Notes under the pieces: model-generated
What the model saw: only the letters and a program-made list of their open reading frames with translations
What the model was told of the DNA's origin: nothing
Database searches by the model: none
Part shown: positions 18,737 to 28,928 of the stretch, one piece after another
How positions within the stretch are numbered: the first letter of the stretch is position 1
Layout: each line of letters opens with the position of its first letter
Program-made: the position numbers and the translations under genes
Assembly: GCA_965240325.2 (NCBI GenBank)
Contig: OZ251222.1
Location: 1,302,001-1,366,000, forward strand
Source: Rebecca billardiae RCC1528
Lineage: Eukaryota > Haptophyta
Length of the DNA: 64,000 bases
Direction: 5' to 3'

Positions 18737-19313
18737 ACTCGTGCGAGGCAGTCGCGCCGGCGCTGTCTGTGCAGCCTGTCGGGTCGCCGCCGTCGTCGAA
18801 CTGTCTGTCCAATGTTGAGTTGTCAACTTAGGATAACGTCCGAACTGCCGCGTACGCCTAATCCGGAATTGTTCAATATACTTATTAGTTTAAAATAATT
18901 AATATATATATGTAATGGCCCGCGGTGCAGGGCGGAGCGCGCAGCGTGGAGCCCGCACCAGCGGGCCCGAACCACGTTTCAAAAAGATCTTTGATCAAAG
19001 AAAAAAGGGACGGGGGACGATTTTCAGGGCTGGAGGAGACCGAGTTTCGAATTTCGAGACTCCCTTACAGGTGCATCCTCGTCGAAAAAGGGCGCGTCCG
19101 CCGTCTTGAATAGTGAACAGAGGAATCAACGAAACCCGCGCCCAAGTGTGCGAGGCAGGGTAATTGTGGGTAGACTCTCCTCAATGTAGTGTGACCATAG
19201 TAAAATAATATGGCCTCGCCGCTGCAAGATGCCAAGAACGACCGTTGACATAATCGTCCAACCAACTCCAATAGTGCGAGAGATTGAAAATACCCGCCGC
19301 AGCTATCCGTATA
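18737..19313. other. Intergenic with dispersed repeat end
   Basis: AT-rich 3' flank of the AMPK-beta gene with a (ta)n run near 18900-18911, then the repeat listed at 18913-19047, then unassigned sequence up to the transposon target-site duplication. No gene seen. Confidence 0.5.
18913..19047 (+). repeat. Dispersed repeat terminus (copy 1)
   Basis: Starts taatggcccgcggtgcaggg and runs through gaaccacgtttcaaaaagat, aaagggacggggg and accgagtttcgaattt. The reverse complement occurs at about 63655-63832, starting at the same base and sharing the whole order of motifs. The inner GC-rich part includes cgcaccagcggg. Likely the terminal repeat or body of a small mobile element. Confidence 0.8.
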
Positions 19314-19320
19314 GTCGGAG
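19314..19320. repeat. Target-site duplication, left copy
   Basis: gtcggag directly outside the left TIR end; an identical copy lies at 23517-23523 directly outside the right TIR end. Confidence 0.8.
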
Positions 19321-19373
19321 CAAGGGCGGTAAGGGCTGTCAACTCCTGACCAGTGGCGCCGAGTGGCGGAGGT

Positions 19374-20406
19374 TCCGTGCCCCTCAACTCGTGCGGCCTC
19401 GCGGCGCAGCGGCGAAGTCTCCTGGGGCGCCGCCCTGGAGGGCGCGTGGGGTGCGCACGCCGCGGGCTCCTGCGCCCGCGGCAGCGGCCGCGGACACGGC
19501 GCGCGTGGTTGGTCGCCTGCTAGACAGCACGTAGTACCCTCCCACGCCGCGCGCCGCGCTTGCCGGTGCCCTCGCCGTGCCTCAGGCCAGCCGCGCACGC
19601 GCGCCGCGCCAATGGCCAGCCGTGGCCACGAGCCAGCCGCCGGCGCGCGCGCGGTGCGCGGTGCGGTCGGCGCGGGTCGGGCGCGCGCCCGGGGCGAGGC
19701 TCGCGTATGATGGGCGCGCGTCATGCCGCCTCGCGCCGCCACCCACGAGCTTGATCACGTTGCACGCGGCTGCTGAAGAGTGCTCGTCGAGCATTCCTCG
19801 GCCATCAGAAATGAGCTTGGATAAGTGGTTGTGAGCGCATCAGTGCGACGAACGCGGGCACTCGGGGACTTGCTTGCCATGACATGAGGCTGGCCGTGCA
19901 CATATTAGTGGTCTGCGCTTGTCTATCACGCGTCGCTGCCGTCCCATGATCGTCTCAACGTGAGCATTTTCAAACATGGCAATGCACACTCGACAGCATG
20001 TAAACGCGTGCGCGCCGACCCATGCGGGCGTCAGCGCGGCGGCGCGAGGCGGCATGCCGCGCGCCCATCATACGCGAGCCTCGCCCCGGGCGCGCGCCCG
20101 ACCCGCGCCGACCGCACCGCGCACCGCGCGCGCGCCGGCGGCTGGCTCGTGGCCACGGCTGGCCATTGGCGCGGCGCGCGTGCGCGGCTGGCCTGAGGCG
20201 CGGCGAGGGCACCGGCGAGCGCGGCGCGCGGCGTGGGAGGGTACTACGTGCTGTCTAGCAGGCGACCAACCACGCGCGCCGTGTCCGCGGCCGCTGCCGC
20301 GGGCGCAGGAGCCCGCGGCGTGCGCACCCCACGCGCCCTCCAGGGCGGCGCCCCAGGAGACTTCGCCGCTGCGCCGCGCGGCCGCACGAGTTGAGGGGCC
20401 CCCAAC
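19374..20406. mobile_element. Foldback element (362-bp arms) nested in the transposon's left TIR
   Basis: Two near-identical inverted arms, 19379-19740 and 20038-20399, separated by a 297-bp AT-richer spacer. The insertion interrupts the left TIR at the point where the uninterrupted right TIR reads ggaggttggggcaaggg. The arms are very GC-rich and encode nothing convincing. The outer flanks are imperfect: ggttccgt on the left, and cccccaacc on the right, which is an inverted copy of the ggttgggg at the insertion point. A clean target duplication is therefore not visible. Confidence 0.75.
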
Positions 20407-20816
20407 CAAGGGTAGTAAGGGTGAGCAACTCCGCTGGCGACAGCCGCGGAGGTCGGGAGGGCTCTGTTTGCCTCGGCGCCCGGTGCGAGCGGAGCGGAGC
20501 GAGTACTATCAGCGGCGGAGGGCGCTGAGGCCGCGCACGGCGTGAGGCGCGGCGTCGGCCGAGTCGGTCCGCGGAGGATGCGCGGCTCTTGGCCCGCTGC
20601 GCAGCGGCAGTGCACCTCACTTTGCTCCAAGCGCCGTCCTCCGCGTCGCCTTCTTCCCGCCTTGGAGCAGCACGCATGTGCGCGCCGCCGCATCGAATGC
20701 GGCACGGGCTTGCTCAGACGACCGCGCGCGCGTGGCGCGCGACTTGGTCGACCGCACGCGCGCGCTGCCGCGGGGCAAGGTAGCGCCACCGTATACGCGC
20801 GCCGTGCCCGCGCGAG
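20407..20816 (+). repeat. Inner part of left TIR
   Basis: From caagggtagtaagggtgagc to gccgtgcccgcgcgag, inverted relative to 23055-23466. Differences are scattered point changes and small indels (for example cggggcaagg here versus cggtgcaatg in the right TIR complement). Confidence 0.85.
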
Positions 20817-20926
20817 CCTTTGCTCACGGCCATCTCATGAGCGTAGTGCTCGCTTGTCTGTTGCTCTCACGAATGTTTCGCTGTGCCTCACGCCGACGCT
20901 CGTCGGGTCGATCAGCGAGGTGTTGA

Positions 20927-22517
20927 GTGACATTGGATACCCAGGACGAAGGCCTAGTCTTGTGTATCCCTTCTCAGCACGAACGCAAGCGGACGCTAAG
21001 GCTCCGCATCGATGGTACAGGTCGCTGCTTCGTTTTTCGGACTGCTTCGTCTTTCAGACCCGGCGATGGCGACGCACCTCGCGCAGCGGCTGCTGTGTGG
21101 CGGGCGCCGCGCGGCAGGGCTAGGCGGCCTGTCGGCGCGTCTGGTGACCTCAACGCAGCTCTGGTGGCTGCGGGGCTGGAGCCCATCGCCTTCCCGATCG
21201 TGCTGTTGCTCGACAACCACTCGTCGCGGTACACGGAGGACGTGCTCGCAGCCCTCGGCACTGCTGAGTCCGAGTTCGGCATCCGCATCTTCACCGAGGA
21301 GCCGAACACGTCGCACTTCCTACAGGTAGGCGCCCGTGCGCGCGGACGGCTGCAGCGCCTCTCCGGCGCGCGCGCGTGCCCCGGGTGTACCTGGCGTGCA
21401 ATCGGCCCGGCGCGCGCGCGCGACGCGCGCACACTCACCTCTCCGCCCTCGCGCGGCCGCACGCACCGTGAAGGCTCTCGATCAGTACAACCACAAGTTC
21501 CACTCGCAATACCAGAAGGGCCTGGCGTCTTTCAAGCACGCGTACACGGCGAGCTACGGCAAGGAGCCCACGATCGGCCTCCGCGAGTTCCTCCAGATCC
21601 TCGGCGGCTGTGAGGAGCTGTCCACGCCGGGTGCGTGGTTCTCGTGGTGTGACACCTTTGACATCATCAACGCGTGGCGCAAGGTGGGCATCACGGGCAA
21701 CGTGTTGGACCCGGACCAGATGAACAGGAAGGACTTCGTGGATCGTCTCGATGCCGCACAGGCGAAGGCGGAGCGCAGGCGGCAAGAGGAGGAGGCCGAT
21801 GCCGCGTCGCTCGCGGCGGCGGCGCCGGCAGCGGCGCCAAGCACTCCGGAGCGCGGGGCTGCGCGCTCGGCCGACGACGGCGAGCCCTCTGGCGCGCACG
21901 CATCACCTACGTTTAGTGCGTTCACAGCCACGCCTGCGGGGATGCGCTCGAACACTGCTCCAGCCCTCCGCGCCAAGCTCGAGCTCGCCAAGGAGTACTC
22001 CGGCCGCCAGGCCGCCAAGCTCGTGCGCGAGCGTGATGAGCACGACGCCGAGCTCGCCGCGGTGCGCAAGGCGGTGAGGTTCGACCCGGGTGAGCTCGCA
22101 GACCAGCTCGGTGTCCTTCCAGTGCCCGCCGTGGAGCTCGCCGCGCCGAAGCCGGACAACACGCGGCTCGACAGCCAAAACGGCTCGTGGTCGTTGCGTG
22201 AGATCAACACGCAGAAGGCCGCGCAGACCGCGCAGAAGGAGGCCGAGGCGGCGCGCAAGGCGGCGGCCGCATCCGAGCGTGCGCGGAAGAAGGCGGAGGC
22301 GGAGGCAGCTGCTGCTGAGCTCGAGGCGAGCTTCGACCGCTGTCACCAGACCTGCTCGTGCGGCGTGTCGCCCTGCCCGATGGCGAAGGCGAGACGCTGC
22401 CCGACGTGCCAGAAGATCGATCTCCGAGGGTGGCTGTGCAAGAAGGCCGAGTGCTCGGAAGCTCGCAAGCAATCGGCGCCGGCGCCGGCCGCGCCGGGCA
22501 CCGCCGCGTCAGTATGA
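20927..22517 (+). pseudogene. Truncated DDE_1-like transposase with intron
   Basis: Two joined pieces, 20927-21325 and 21474-22517, with an intron 21326-21473 (CAG/GTAGGC to GTGAAG/GCT, both phase 0). The catalytic-core remnant reads PIVLLLDNHSSRYTEDVLAA (second catalytic Asp), then GIRIFTEEPNTSHFLQ and ALDQYNHKFHSQY after splicing, the PNT-x-H-x-x-Q-x-LD signature of DDE_1/jerky/pogo-type transposases. Downstream is a charged coiled-coil-prone stretch (QKEAEAARKAAAASERARKK) and a Cys-rich end (CHQTCSCGVSPC, CPTCQK, LCKKAEC) that may bind zinc. The N-terminal DNA-binding domain and first catalytic Asp are absent between the TIR and 20927, so the copy is inactive. No ATG is claimed; 20927 is only where the open frame begins. 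Confidence 0.75.
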
Positions 22518-23054
22518 GCTGTCGTCGTCGACCGTGCTGGCCGCGCAGCCGCAGCGCCGGCTGGCGGTGGCGCGGAAGCCTAGTGAATCCCTGAGGTGGT
22601 CTGCTGCATGTATGTGGTATCTAGAGTGCATGATGCCGTTAGCCCGACTCACACGGCTCACCAGACAGCGGCTCTGACTCGGCGCGCGCGCTGAGAGCCC
22701 GCGGGTCTGAAAGTTGAAGCATGCCGTCGGCGGCCCCGTCGTGGACCTCGTGGCGTCCGTGGGGCACATGGTAGTGGAACAAAGTCGTCTAAATGGTACA
22801 TACCCGCTGGGTTGTACCTCAGGCACACCCTGGGGGTGCCGCCAGACGCGATCTCGAGCGCCGCAGACCCCCGGGGGCGCCGCCGCCATCGTGCACAAAA
22901 AGTGAACAGCAATCGGGTCCGAAAGTTGAAGCAGCGACCTGTACTAACACTCACGCTGCTGTCTTCTCTAGCTTACTTCAGTTGCCAGCACTGTGCTGCG
23001 CAGACAGCACTCTTGACATGTGTGTGAGCTCGCACTCACGTCCATGCACACGCT

Positions 23055-23516
23055 CTCGCGCGGGCACGGCGCGTATGCGGTGGCGCTACATTGCACCGCG
23101 GCAGCACGCGCGCGCAGCCGACCAAGTCGCGCGCCACGCGCGCGCGGTCGTCTGAGCAAGCCTGTGCCGCATTCGATGCGGCGGCGCGCACATGCGTGCT
23201 GCTCCAAGGCGGGAAGGAGGCGACGAGGAGGACGGCGCTCGGGGCAAAGTGAGGTGCACTGCCGCTGCGCAGCGGGCCGAGCGCCGCGCATCCTCCGCGG
23301 ACCGACTCGGCCGACGCCGCGCCTCACGCCGTGCGCGGCCTCAGCGCCCTCCGCCGCTGATAGTACTCGCTCCGCTCCGCTCGCACCGGGCGCCGAGGCA
23401 AACAGAGCCCTCCCGACCTCCGCGGCTGTCGCCAGCGGAGTTGCTCACCCTTACTACCCTTGCCCCAACCTCCGCCACTCGGCGCCACTGGGAGTTGACA
23501 GCCCTTACCGCCCTTG
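23055..23516 (-). repeat. Right TIR (uninterrupted)
   Basis: Inverted partner of the left TIR, and it preserves the original sequence across the point where the foldback interrupted the left copy. Confidence 0.88.
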
Positions 23517-23523
23517 GTCGGAG
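23517..23523. repeat. Target-site duplication, right copy
   Basis: gtcggag directly after the right TIR; matches 19314-19320. Confidence 0.8.
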
Positions 23524-25578
23524 CCGGAGGGGGCGCGGCGCCCGCGCGGCGTGTGCGGCCCGCGTTTGCACGCCGCGGCTGCGGCGACAGGAGCTCAGGA
23601 GGCGCCAGCCACGAGCGACCGACGGGTGAGGACGGCGATGGGCAGGTGCGCGCGGCGAGTGGCGCCTGGAGCGCGCGGCTGCGGCGGGTCCCGACTGCCG
23701 TCGACATCGCGTTCGTGCCCCCGCTCACTCCGCGCGCCCCCGCCGCCCCGTGTCGATGCCTGCGCGCGGCCGCGCGCCCGGTCGCCGGGGCGCCCGGCGG
23801 CCGCGCCGCGGCAGCCGCCCTGTATTCGGGCTCTCGCAAGCTCGGGGGCAGCGGCGCCTGATGCCGGACTGATCGATCTCTGAGTCTTCGACTTCACCAC
23901 GCGCCGCCCTTGCCATGCCTTTCCGGGGAGCGCCGACGATCCGAGTCCATCCATCGTCGACGGTCGACTCTGAGCGAGGGCTACGCCTCGGAACTGAACG
24001 GTACTCTACGAGGAGGACGAGCTGCGCGGGCGACGGTGGTGCGTGACGTCCCCAGAGCTGGCTGTGCCTCTGCAACGCGTGCCGAGCCTGATCGAGGTGT
24101 GTCAGCCCGTGCACGCGCGGCGTGCGCGAACGATCCGTGACTGGACACTGGTGCCCGCTCGCACCTCCGACCTCGGCACCGTGCTCCCTCGGGCTGTCAG
24201 CTCCGCGTGGCCTGGCGTGCACGTAGAGTTGCGCTCATGCGTCGATCACGCCTCGCGCCCGCCTGTCGGCCGTCGCGCAGGCGCTGGTCGAACCCTACTC
24301 GGACCAGTGCAAATCATCTACAGTACGTTCGTTCTACGGAAAAGGACCGCGGAACGCGGTCATAATATTCGACGACTCATTTAGTCATTAGACGGTCATG
24401 CAGACATCATGTCACTTGTCAGCGGCATTCCGAGGTGGTGACGTGTGACTGACGAGTGGGCCTCGATCGTGCGGCTAAATATGATTAAATGTTGCCGGGC
24501 TGCGCGTCAGCGGCTGCGCATTGTCCATCCACTCGACTCCAGTCAAGGCCCGGCGGCTTTCTAACTGACGAGTGTGACGGTGCTGAGTGCTGACTACTGG
24601 GCACTGGCCTCACTCCACTTACTCTTAGCCAGCAGGTGATCGGCCCAGCGGCGCTTAGCCGGCGCCCCCGGCGGGCCAGGCGGCCTGTCCGCCGAATGCC
24701 GGGCTGCACGAGGCCGCTTACGACGCTGTCGACTGTCGTCGTCCGAGCAGTTTTCGCAACACTACTGTTATGACTGTAGTGTTTCAAATGCCACTGAGAT
24801 TCGGTATAAATAACAGCGTGAGACTGCATGTCGCCAAGCGGTTGCGGCGCCCGCCACTCGCCAGTGGCGGCTTGAGGTGACGACAATTTACACTGTGACA
24901 CGGTGTCACGTTGATGTCAGTGACGTCACGTCAGAGTCGCGACAAGCTGTCAAAGCTGCGCGGCTTCCTGCCAGCCTTCCCGCAGGACGGTCCAATATAT
25001 AGGCAATAATCCCGGAGCCACCCGACCGGGCACTGTCAACTGAGCGTACGTGTGCCTTGTCACAGGCTTCGGCTTCGGTTCGCGGACCCCCTACAGTAAG
25101 CGGCTAAGTCCGGTCACTGGAGCGTTACACTTACATCTTGACATGGATATCGGCGGCGGGATCGCCGCCTCTGATGATCTAAAATATCGCGTAGTTACGG
25201 TAGTACGTCTACTCCTAGTCCTATTCCTAACCCCGCAGGCGGTCCCGCTTCAGGAATCAGGACGCCATATGACGGCCAGATGGATATCGCTGAATCACAG
25301 CCAGCAAACCTCCGCCAATAGGTTCCGAGACTACTCTATTCTCTGCTACAACTAACTACCCAGTCCGGGTGCCATTTCCGCACTCACTAATCACTATGCC
25401 CGCACGTCAGTGCCGCGACGACTGCGGTGCGGCTGTCTTGAAACGGCCCGAGTCTGCAGCACGCCAAGCAGACGGCGTCGGCGATGCGGCGCGGGCGGGC
25501 GCCAACCTCGAGTCTCCGGTTTGTCTCGCCCAGGCCGGCTCGAACTCGCGAACTTCGTTCGCCAGTATCAATCAGCAA
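23524..25578. other. Gene-poor interval
   Basis: 23.5-24.3 kb is GC-rich with open frames in several phases but no recognisable domain; codon-shadow style suggests non-coding GC-rich DNA or decayed sequence. 24.3-25.4 kb is AT-richer and stop-dense, with small palindromes such as gtgacacggtgtcac near 24893. No intact gene or element identified. Confidence 0.5.
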
Positions 25579-26895
25579 TCAAACGAGCTGCGGAAGCCGC
25601 ATGCCGGCCTTGGGCATCCGCGGTCGGAGGGACCATCGCCCCCCCACGCCGGGCGAGCCTGTGTTCGACGGCCCTGGCTCGTCCGACTGCACAGCGCCGG
25701 GCCTGGCAGACGCGCCGCCCGAGAGGCGGGGGCCGCGCATGAGGCCCGTGAGCGGCCGGGAGAGGAGCTTCCCGGCGGTCGAGCCGCGAGTCATCGACTT
25801 TGTGGGGGAGTCGTTGCCGCTCTCGCCGGAGTCGCGCGCCGGGCGGTCGTCCGAGGCGCTGGCCAAGCGGCGCTGGAAGCTCAAAGGCGCGTCCAGCGGG
25901 TTGGCCGGGCTCTGCTGCGGCTGCGCCCCCGGGTCGAAGAGCGAGTGCCGGCTGAAGAGGGGCTCTGGCGACATCTCGACGCGCCGGGGGGCGGCGCCGG
26001 AGTTGGCGGCGGAGGTGACGGCGGAGGTGTTGCCCGAGCGCCATCCCGAGACGGACGCGGGCCCCGAGCGCGCCTTCGGCGGCGACTGCGCAGGCGTCGT
26101 GATCGGGCTGGCCAGCACCTCCTCCTCGTCGGTTTCGTACCCGTCCTCCCTGACCGGCTCGGTCGAGCGGCGCGGCTTGGCGGAGACGAGGCTGTTGTCC
26201 AGATCGCGCGTGCGGCGGCGCGGCTTGCTCGAGGGGCTGTTGGGATCGGTGAGGCGGCGCGGCCGCGTCCCGTTAGTCCTCGATGGGTTGAACGTCGGCT
26301 CTGGCGGGGGCTCCATGCCGAGCCTCTCGGCGCGCTTCACGCGGCGCTCGTGCTCGGCCGCCAGCTGCTTGGCCATGTCCTTCGTCTTGAGCTCGGCGAC
26401 CTCGCGCTCGGTGAGGCGCGCGAGGCAGGCGCACTCAAAGTGGTCCGCCTGGATGGCCACGTCGATGGGTCTCCGCTTCTTCACGTCGCGCAGCGAGAGG
26501 TCTGCGCCGCGCGCCATGAGCAGCTCGAAGATCTCGCCGTCGCCGCGGAACGCGGCCCACCAGGCCGGCGTGCGCCCGTTGTCGTCGGGGTGGTCGACGG
26601 TGCTCATGGAGGCCTTGCCGCGCGTGAGCACCTCGACGCACGCAAAGTGGCCGCCCCTCACGGCCAGCACGAGGGGCGTCGCGCCGTCCTTGTCCGAGGC
26701 CAGGATCTCAGCCTTGTTCTTGCGCAGCTGCAGGATGACCTGGTCCTTGCCCGCGCGCGCGGCGGCGTGCAGAGCGGTGAGCCCACTCTTGGGGTCCTCG
26801 TCGTTGGGGTTCGCGCCCATGCTGAGCAGGTCCTTCACCTTCTCCACGTCGCCGGTGGAGCATGCTTGCCTGAGGTCCGCGTGGAGGTTTGGCAT
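25579..26895 (-). CDS. Ankyrin-repeat protein
   Basis: Predicted 438-residue protein. Residues ~1-150 form about four ankyrin repeats: DLRQACSTGDVEKVKDLLSM with GANPN, SGLTALHAAARAGKDQVILQ, DGATPLVLAVRGGHFACVEV, and NGRTPAWWAAFRGDGEIFEL with ARGADLSLRD. A short charged helix (LTEREVAELKTKDMAKQLAA) follows, then a Ser/Pro/Arg-rich disordered tail with several RRxTD/S stretches that could be phosphorylation sites (inference). I chose the ATG at 26893-26895 (MPNLHADL), directly before the first repeat; the frame remains open to 27093. Ankyrin stacks bind protein partners; no enzymatic domain is present. The adjacent region at 27.1 kb is AT-rich, consistent with a promoter. Confidence 0.82.
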   Translation of the reverse strand: MPNLHADLRQACSTGDVEKVKDLLSMGANPNDEDPKSGLTALHAAARAGKDQVILQLRKNKAEILASDKDGATPLVLAVRGGHFACVEVLTRGKASMSTVDHPDDNGRTPAWWAAFRGDGEIFELLMARGADLSLRDVKKRRPIDVAIQADHFECACLARLTEREVAELKTKDMAKQLAAEHERRVKRAERLGMEPPPEPTFNPSRTNGTRPRRLTDPNSPSSKPRRRTRDLDNSLVSAKPRRSTEPVREDGYETDEEEVLASPITTPAQSPPKARSGPASVSGWRSGNTSAVTSAANSGAAPRRVEMSPEPLFSRHSLFDPGAQPQQSPANPLDAPLSFQRRLASASDDRPARDSGESGNDSPTKSMTRGSTAGKLLSRPLTGLMRGPRLSGGASARPGAVQSDEPGPSNTGSPGVGGRWSLRPRMPKAGMRLPQLV

Positions 26896-27902
26896 GTTTG
26901 GCGTGGCCGTCGGTCGGGGTTGCGGCAGTCCGTCCCGGGTGTGTCGCTCGGATTCGCGTTTCTCGGCGCTCGGCTCGGGGGCCGCGGCTCCTTGAGAGTG
27001 CTTCCGCGACGCCTGTCCGACGACGATTTGGAGATTCCTCCCCTGATTCATCAACGAGCGTTGGCAAATCAATAGAGTAGGATCAATACTCAATATGGAC
27101 GGCTTGACGATGCAGGATGATAGGTTAGAAATAGTTAGATGCGCGGTAAATACCCACGTCGCGTATGCATCATTCCGAGCTTCTTTTCTTGTACATGTCG
27201 AACATGTGCGCCGTGGTACTACTATCTAGTTTTACCCCAACTCCGACGTAGAACCATCCCACCTCCATTGTTTTCTCATAAGTGTGTGGGCTTCGCAACC
27301 TTCGCTCCACGATCTCCCCCAGGCGATCCCTGCGAGATCTTATTCCTGGTTCGTTGTTCGTCACTATTGGACGGAGCGCGCGGTAGGCAGTCGCCGAACA
27401 TTCTCTGGATGCCTTTAGCCAGCCCGTTTTGGACTTCTTTCTCGGTCTTCGTAGCAAGGTAATTCATCAACCCCTGACTGGACCAGGGAGGATTGACGAC
27501 AAACGGCGGGGCATCCATGCATGCACCCTGGCCGCGCCGATGCCAATAGACCGCCGTGCTCCACGAGCTGCCCGTGTCGCGCGCTGCGCCGACATGAGAG
27601 CATGTGGCCGGTGGTGGGCGGCGAGCACGAGAAACGCCCTCGACGTCGACGTCCTACGCTACGTACGAGTTGTGACCAACTACTCGCGTTGATGCGGTCG
27701 ACGATGGCGGTGCGCTTGGCTGTCGCCGAGCTTGGCGAGGCTGACCCGGCGCACATCGGCTACGTCTTCGCCGAGATCACGTCCGGGCATAGCGAGGCTA
27801 TCGATTTAGGCGCCGTGCGGCTCGAGCTGATGGAGGCGCGCGCCACGTAACGCGTGTGTGCTGAGCCGACGGCCCACCCGACGGCAGCATGCTCTGCGCA
27901 CT

Positions 27903-28400
27903 CGCGAGGGAGCATGTGCCTGCGCGCAAGCCGCGCCGCCTTGAGACACTGATCGTGAGCAGGGCATGCACCTCGCACGCAACGTTTCTTCTTGCCTTTG
28001 CAAATGTCGCGGTGCCCTTGACAGGACTCTTCATCCGATTGAGCAACTACTTCAGGCATGGCATGACGGCAGCCACGTGCGCAGGCGATGCAGATGTGCA
28101 CTAGTCGCTGCGCGCACACACAGCCCAAAGACTCCTACTAATTCTATGATTTAAAGACACAGGCACGAGGGCGCAGCTCTCCTGATTCGTCTGTCGTGGT
28201 ACTGGTCGAAGCTTGCAGCAGTGGCAGTGGTATTCATCGCTTCAGGGCGCTCACGGTCTGTTGTTTCATCTCCACTGCATGCAAGGCTTGTGCAGGCTGA
28301 TACGGGCGTTCGTCGACAGCCGTCTCGGAAGCTGCATCAACACACACGATCGGTGTCTCAAGGCGGCGCGGCTTGCGCGCAGGCACATGCTCCCTCGCTC
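27903..28400. repeat. Inverted repeat pair (~55 bp arms, ~380 bp spacer)
   Basis: The segment gtgtctcaaggcggcgcggc to cacatgctccctcgc at about 28343-28400 is present inverted at 27903-27960. In one reading both encode HDxCLKAARLARRHMLPR, so the duplicated piece may derive from a Cys/His-rich coding sequence; the minus-strand copy is preceded by CQGHRDICKGKKKRC. Confidence 0.7.
28140..28196 (-). repeat. 57-bp dispersed repeat, copy B
   Basis: Exact inverted match to 16612-16668. Confidence 0.85.
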
Positions 28401-28928
28401 AGCCGCAGCTCGTGCCCCGAGTCGATCGCATCGCGCGCCAGGCGGGCGCTTACGGCTGAGGCCGGCGCGGGCTGCTCATTCCGAGGCGACGCGTGCATGC
28501 GCGCTGATCGTAGGCGCGACAAAGTCGACGAGGAGCGAGCTGCGGGGCGTAATGCGGAGCATGATCGTGTTCCGATGACACGCAAGCAACGCGCCGCCTT
28601 CGCACGAATACTCGACGGCCGCAGCGCGCCGCGCCAAGCGCGCGCCAAGCGCCCATCGACTCCAAGCGCGCCTTGCCCGCAAGCGCGTTTTCATTTTCCC
28701 GCGCTTTGTTAATTCGCGTACAATCTCGCCTGCTGCCTGAGCTGTGTGCGTCTCTTATTCTTAGTAAACTGTACAGTTTACTATGTTTTAACGTGCACAC
28801 TATCTAATTGGTTAAGGCGTGATTGACGCCATAGTGAGTTTTAATATAATACGTTTTTCTTACCCGTGCGGGGAACGCCGGCCCAGGCCTCATATTACGT
28901 CAGATCACCGCCCAAATTTTCGGCCGCC

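Larger units (their letters stand above)
19321..23516. mobile_element. DNA transposon with ~460-bp TIRs and broken DDE transposase
   Basis: 4.2-kb element. The right TIR is 23055-23516. The left TIR is its reverse complement but split in two: 19321-19374 and about 20407-20816, separated by a 1-kb foldback insertion; the two left parts sum to about the same length as the right TIR. Both ends start caagggcggtaagggctgtc. The 7-bp sequence gtcggag flanks both ends directly (19314-19320 and 23517-23523); moving the border by one base gives 9 bp with one mismatch. Inside is a transposase remnant (20927-22517). The combination of DDE_1-like transposase, long TIRs and a 7-9 bp duplication does not fit pogo (TA) and resembles MULE/P-type target sites. 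It is defective: the N-terminal half of the transposase is missing. Confidence 0.85.
27094..28928. other. Gene-poor interval with inverted repeats
   Basis: 27.1-27.45 kb is AT-rich and stop-dense. 27.45-28.7 kb contains decayed coding-like sequence, a short foldback (27903-27960 with 28343-28400), copy B of the 57-bp repeat and a repeat shared with 51.26 kb. No intact gene. Confidence 0.5.

Noticed and set aside
19065-20545. Several 100-200-residue frames in the foldback arms
   Set aside because: Identical Arg/Ala/Pro-rich peptides arise in both arms on opposite strands simply from the inverted repeat; no domain.
23524-24250. Possible protein-coding gene right of the transposon
   Set aside because: Overlapping frames on both strands have composition-driven openness and no conserved motif.
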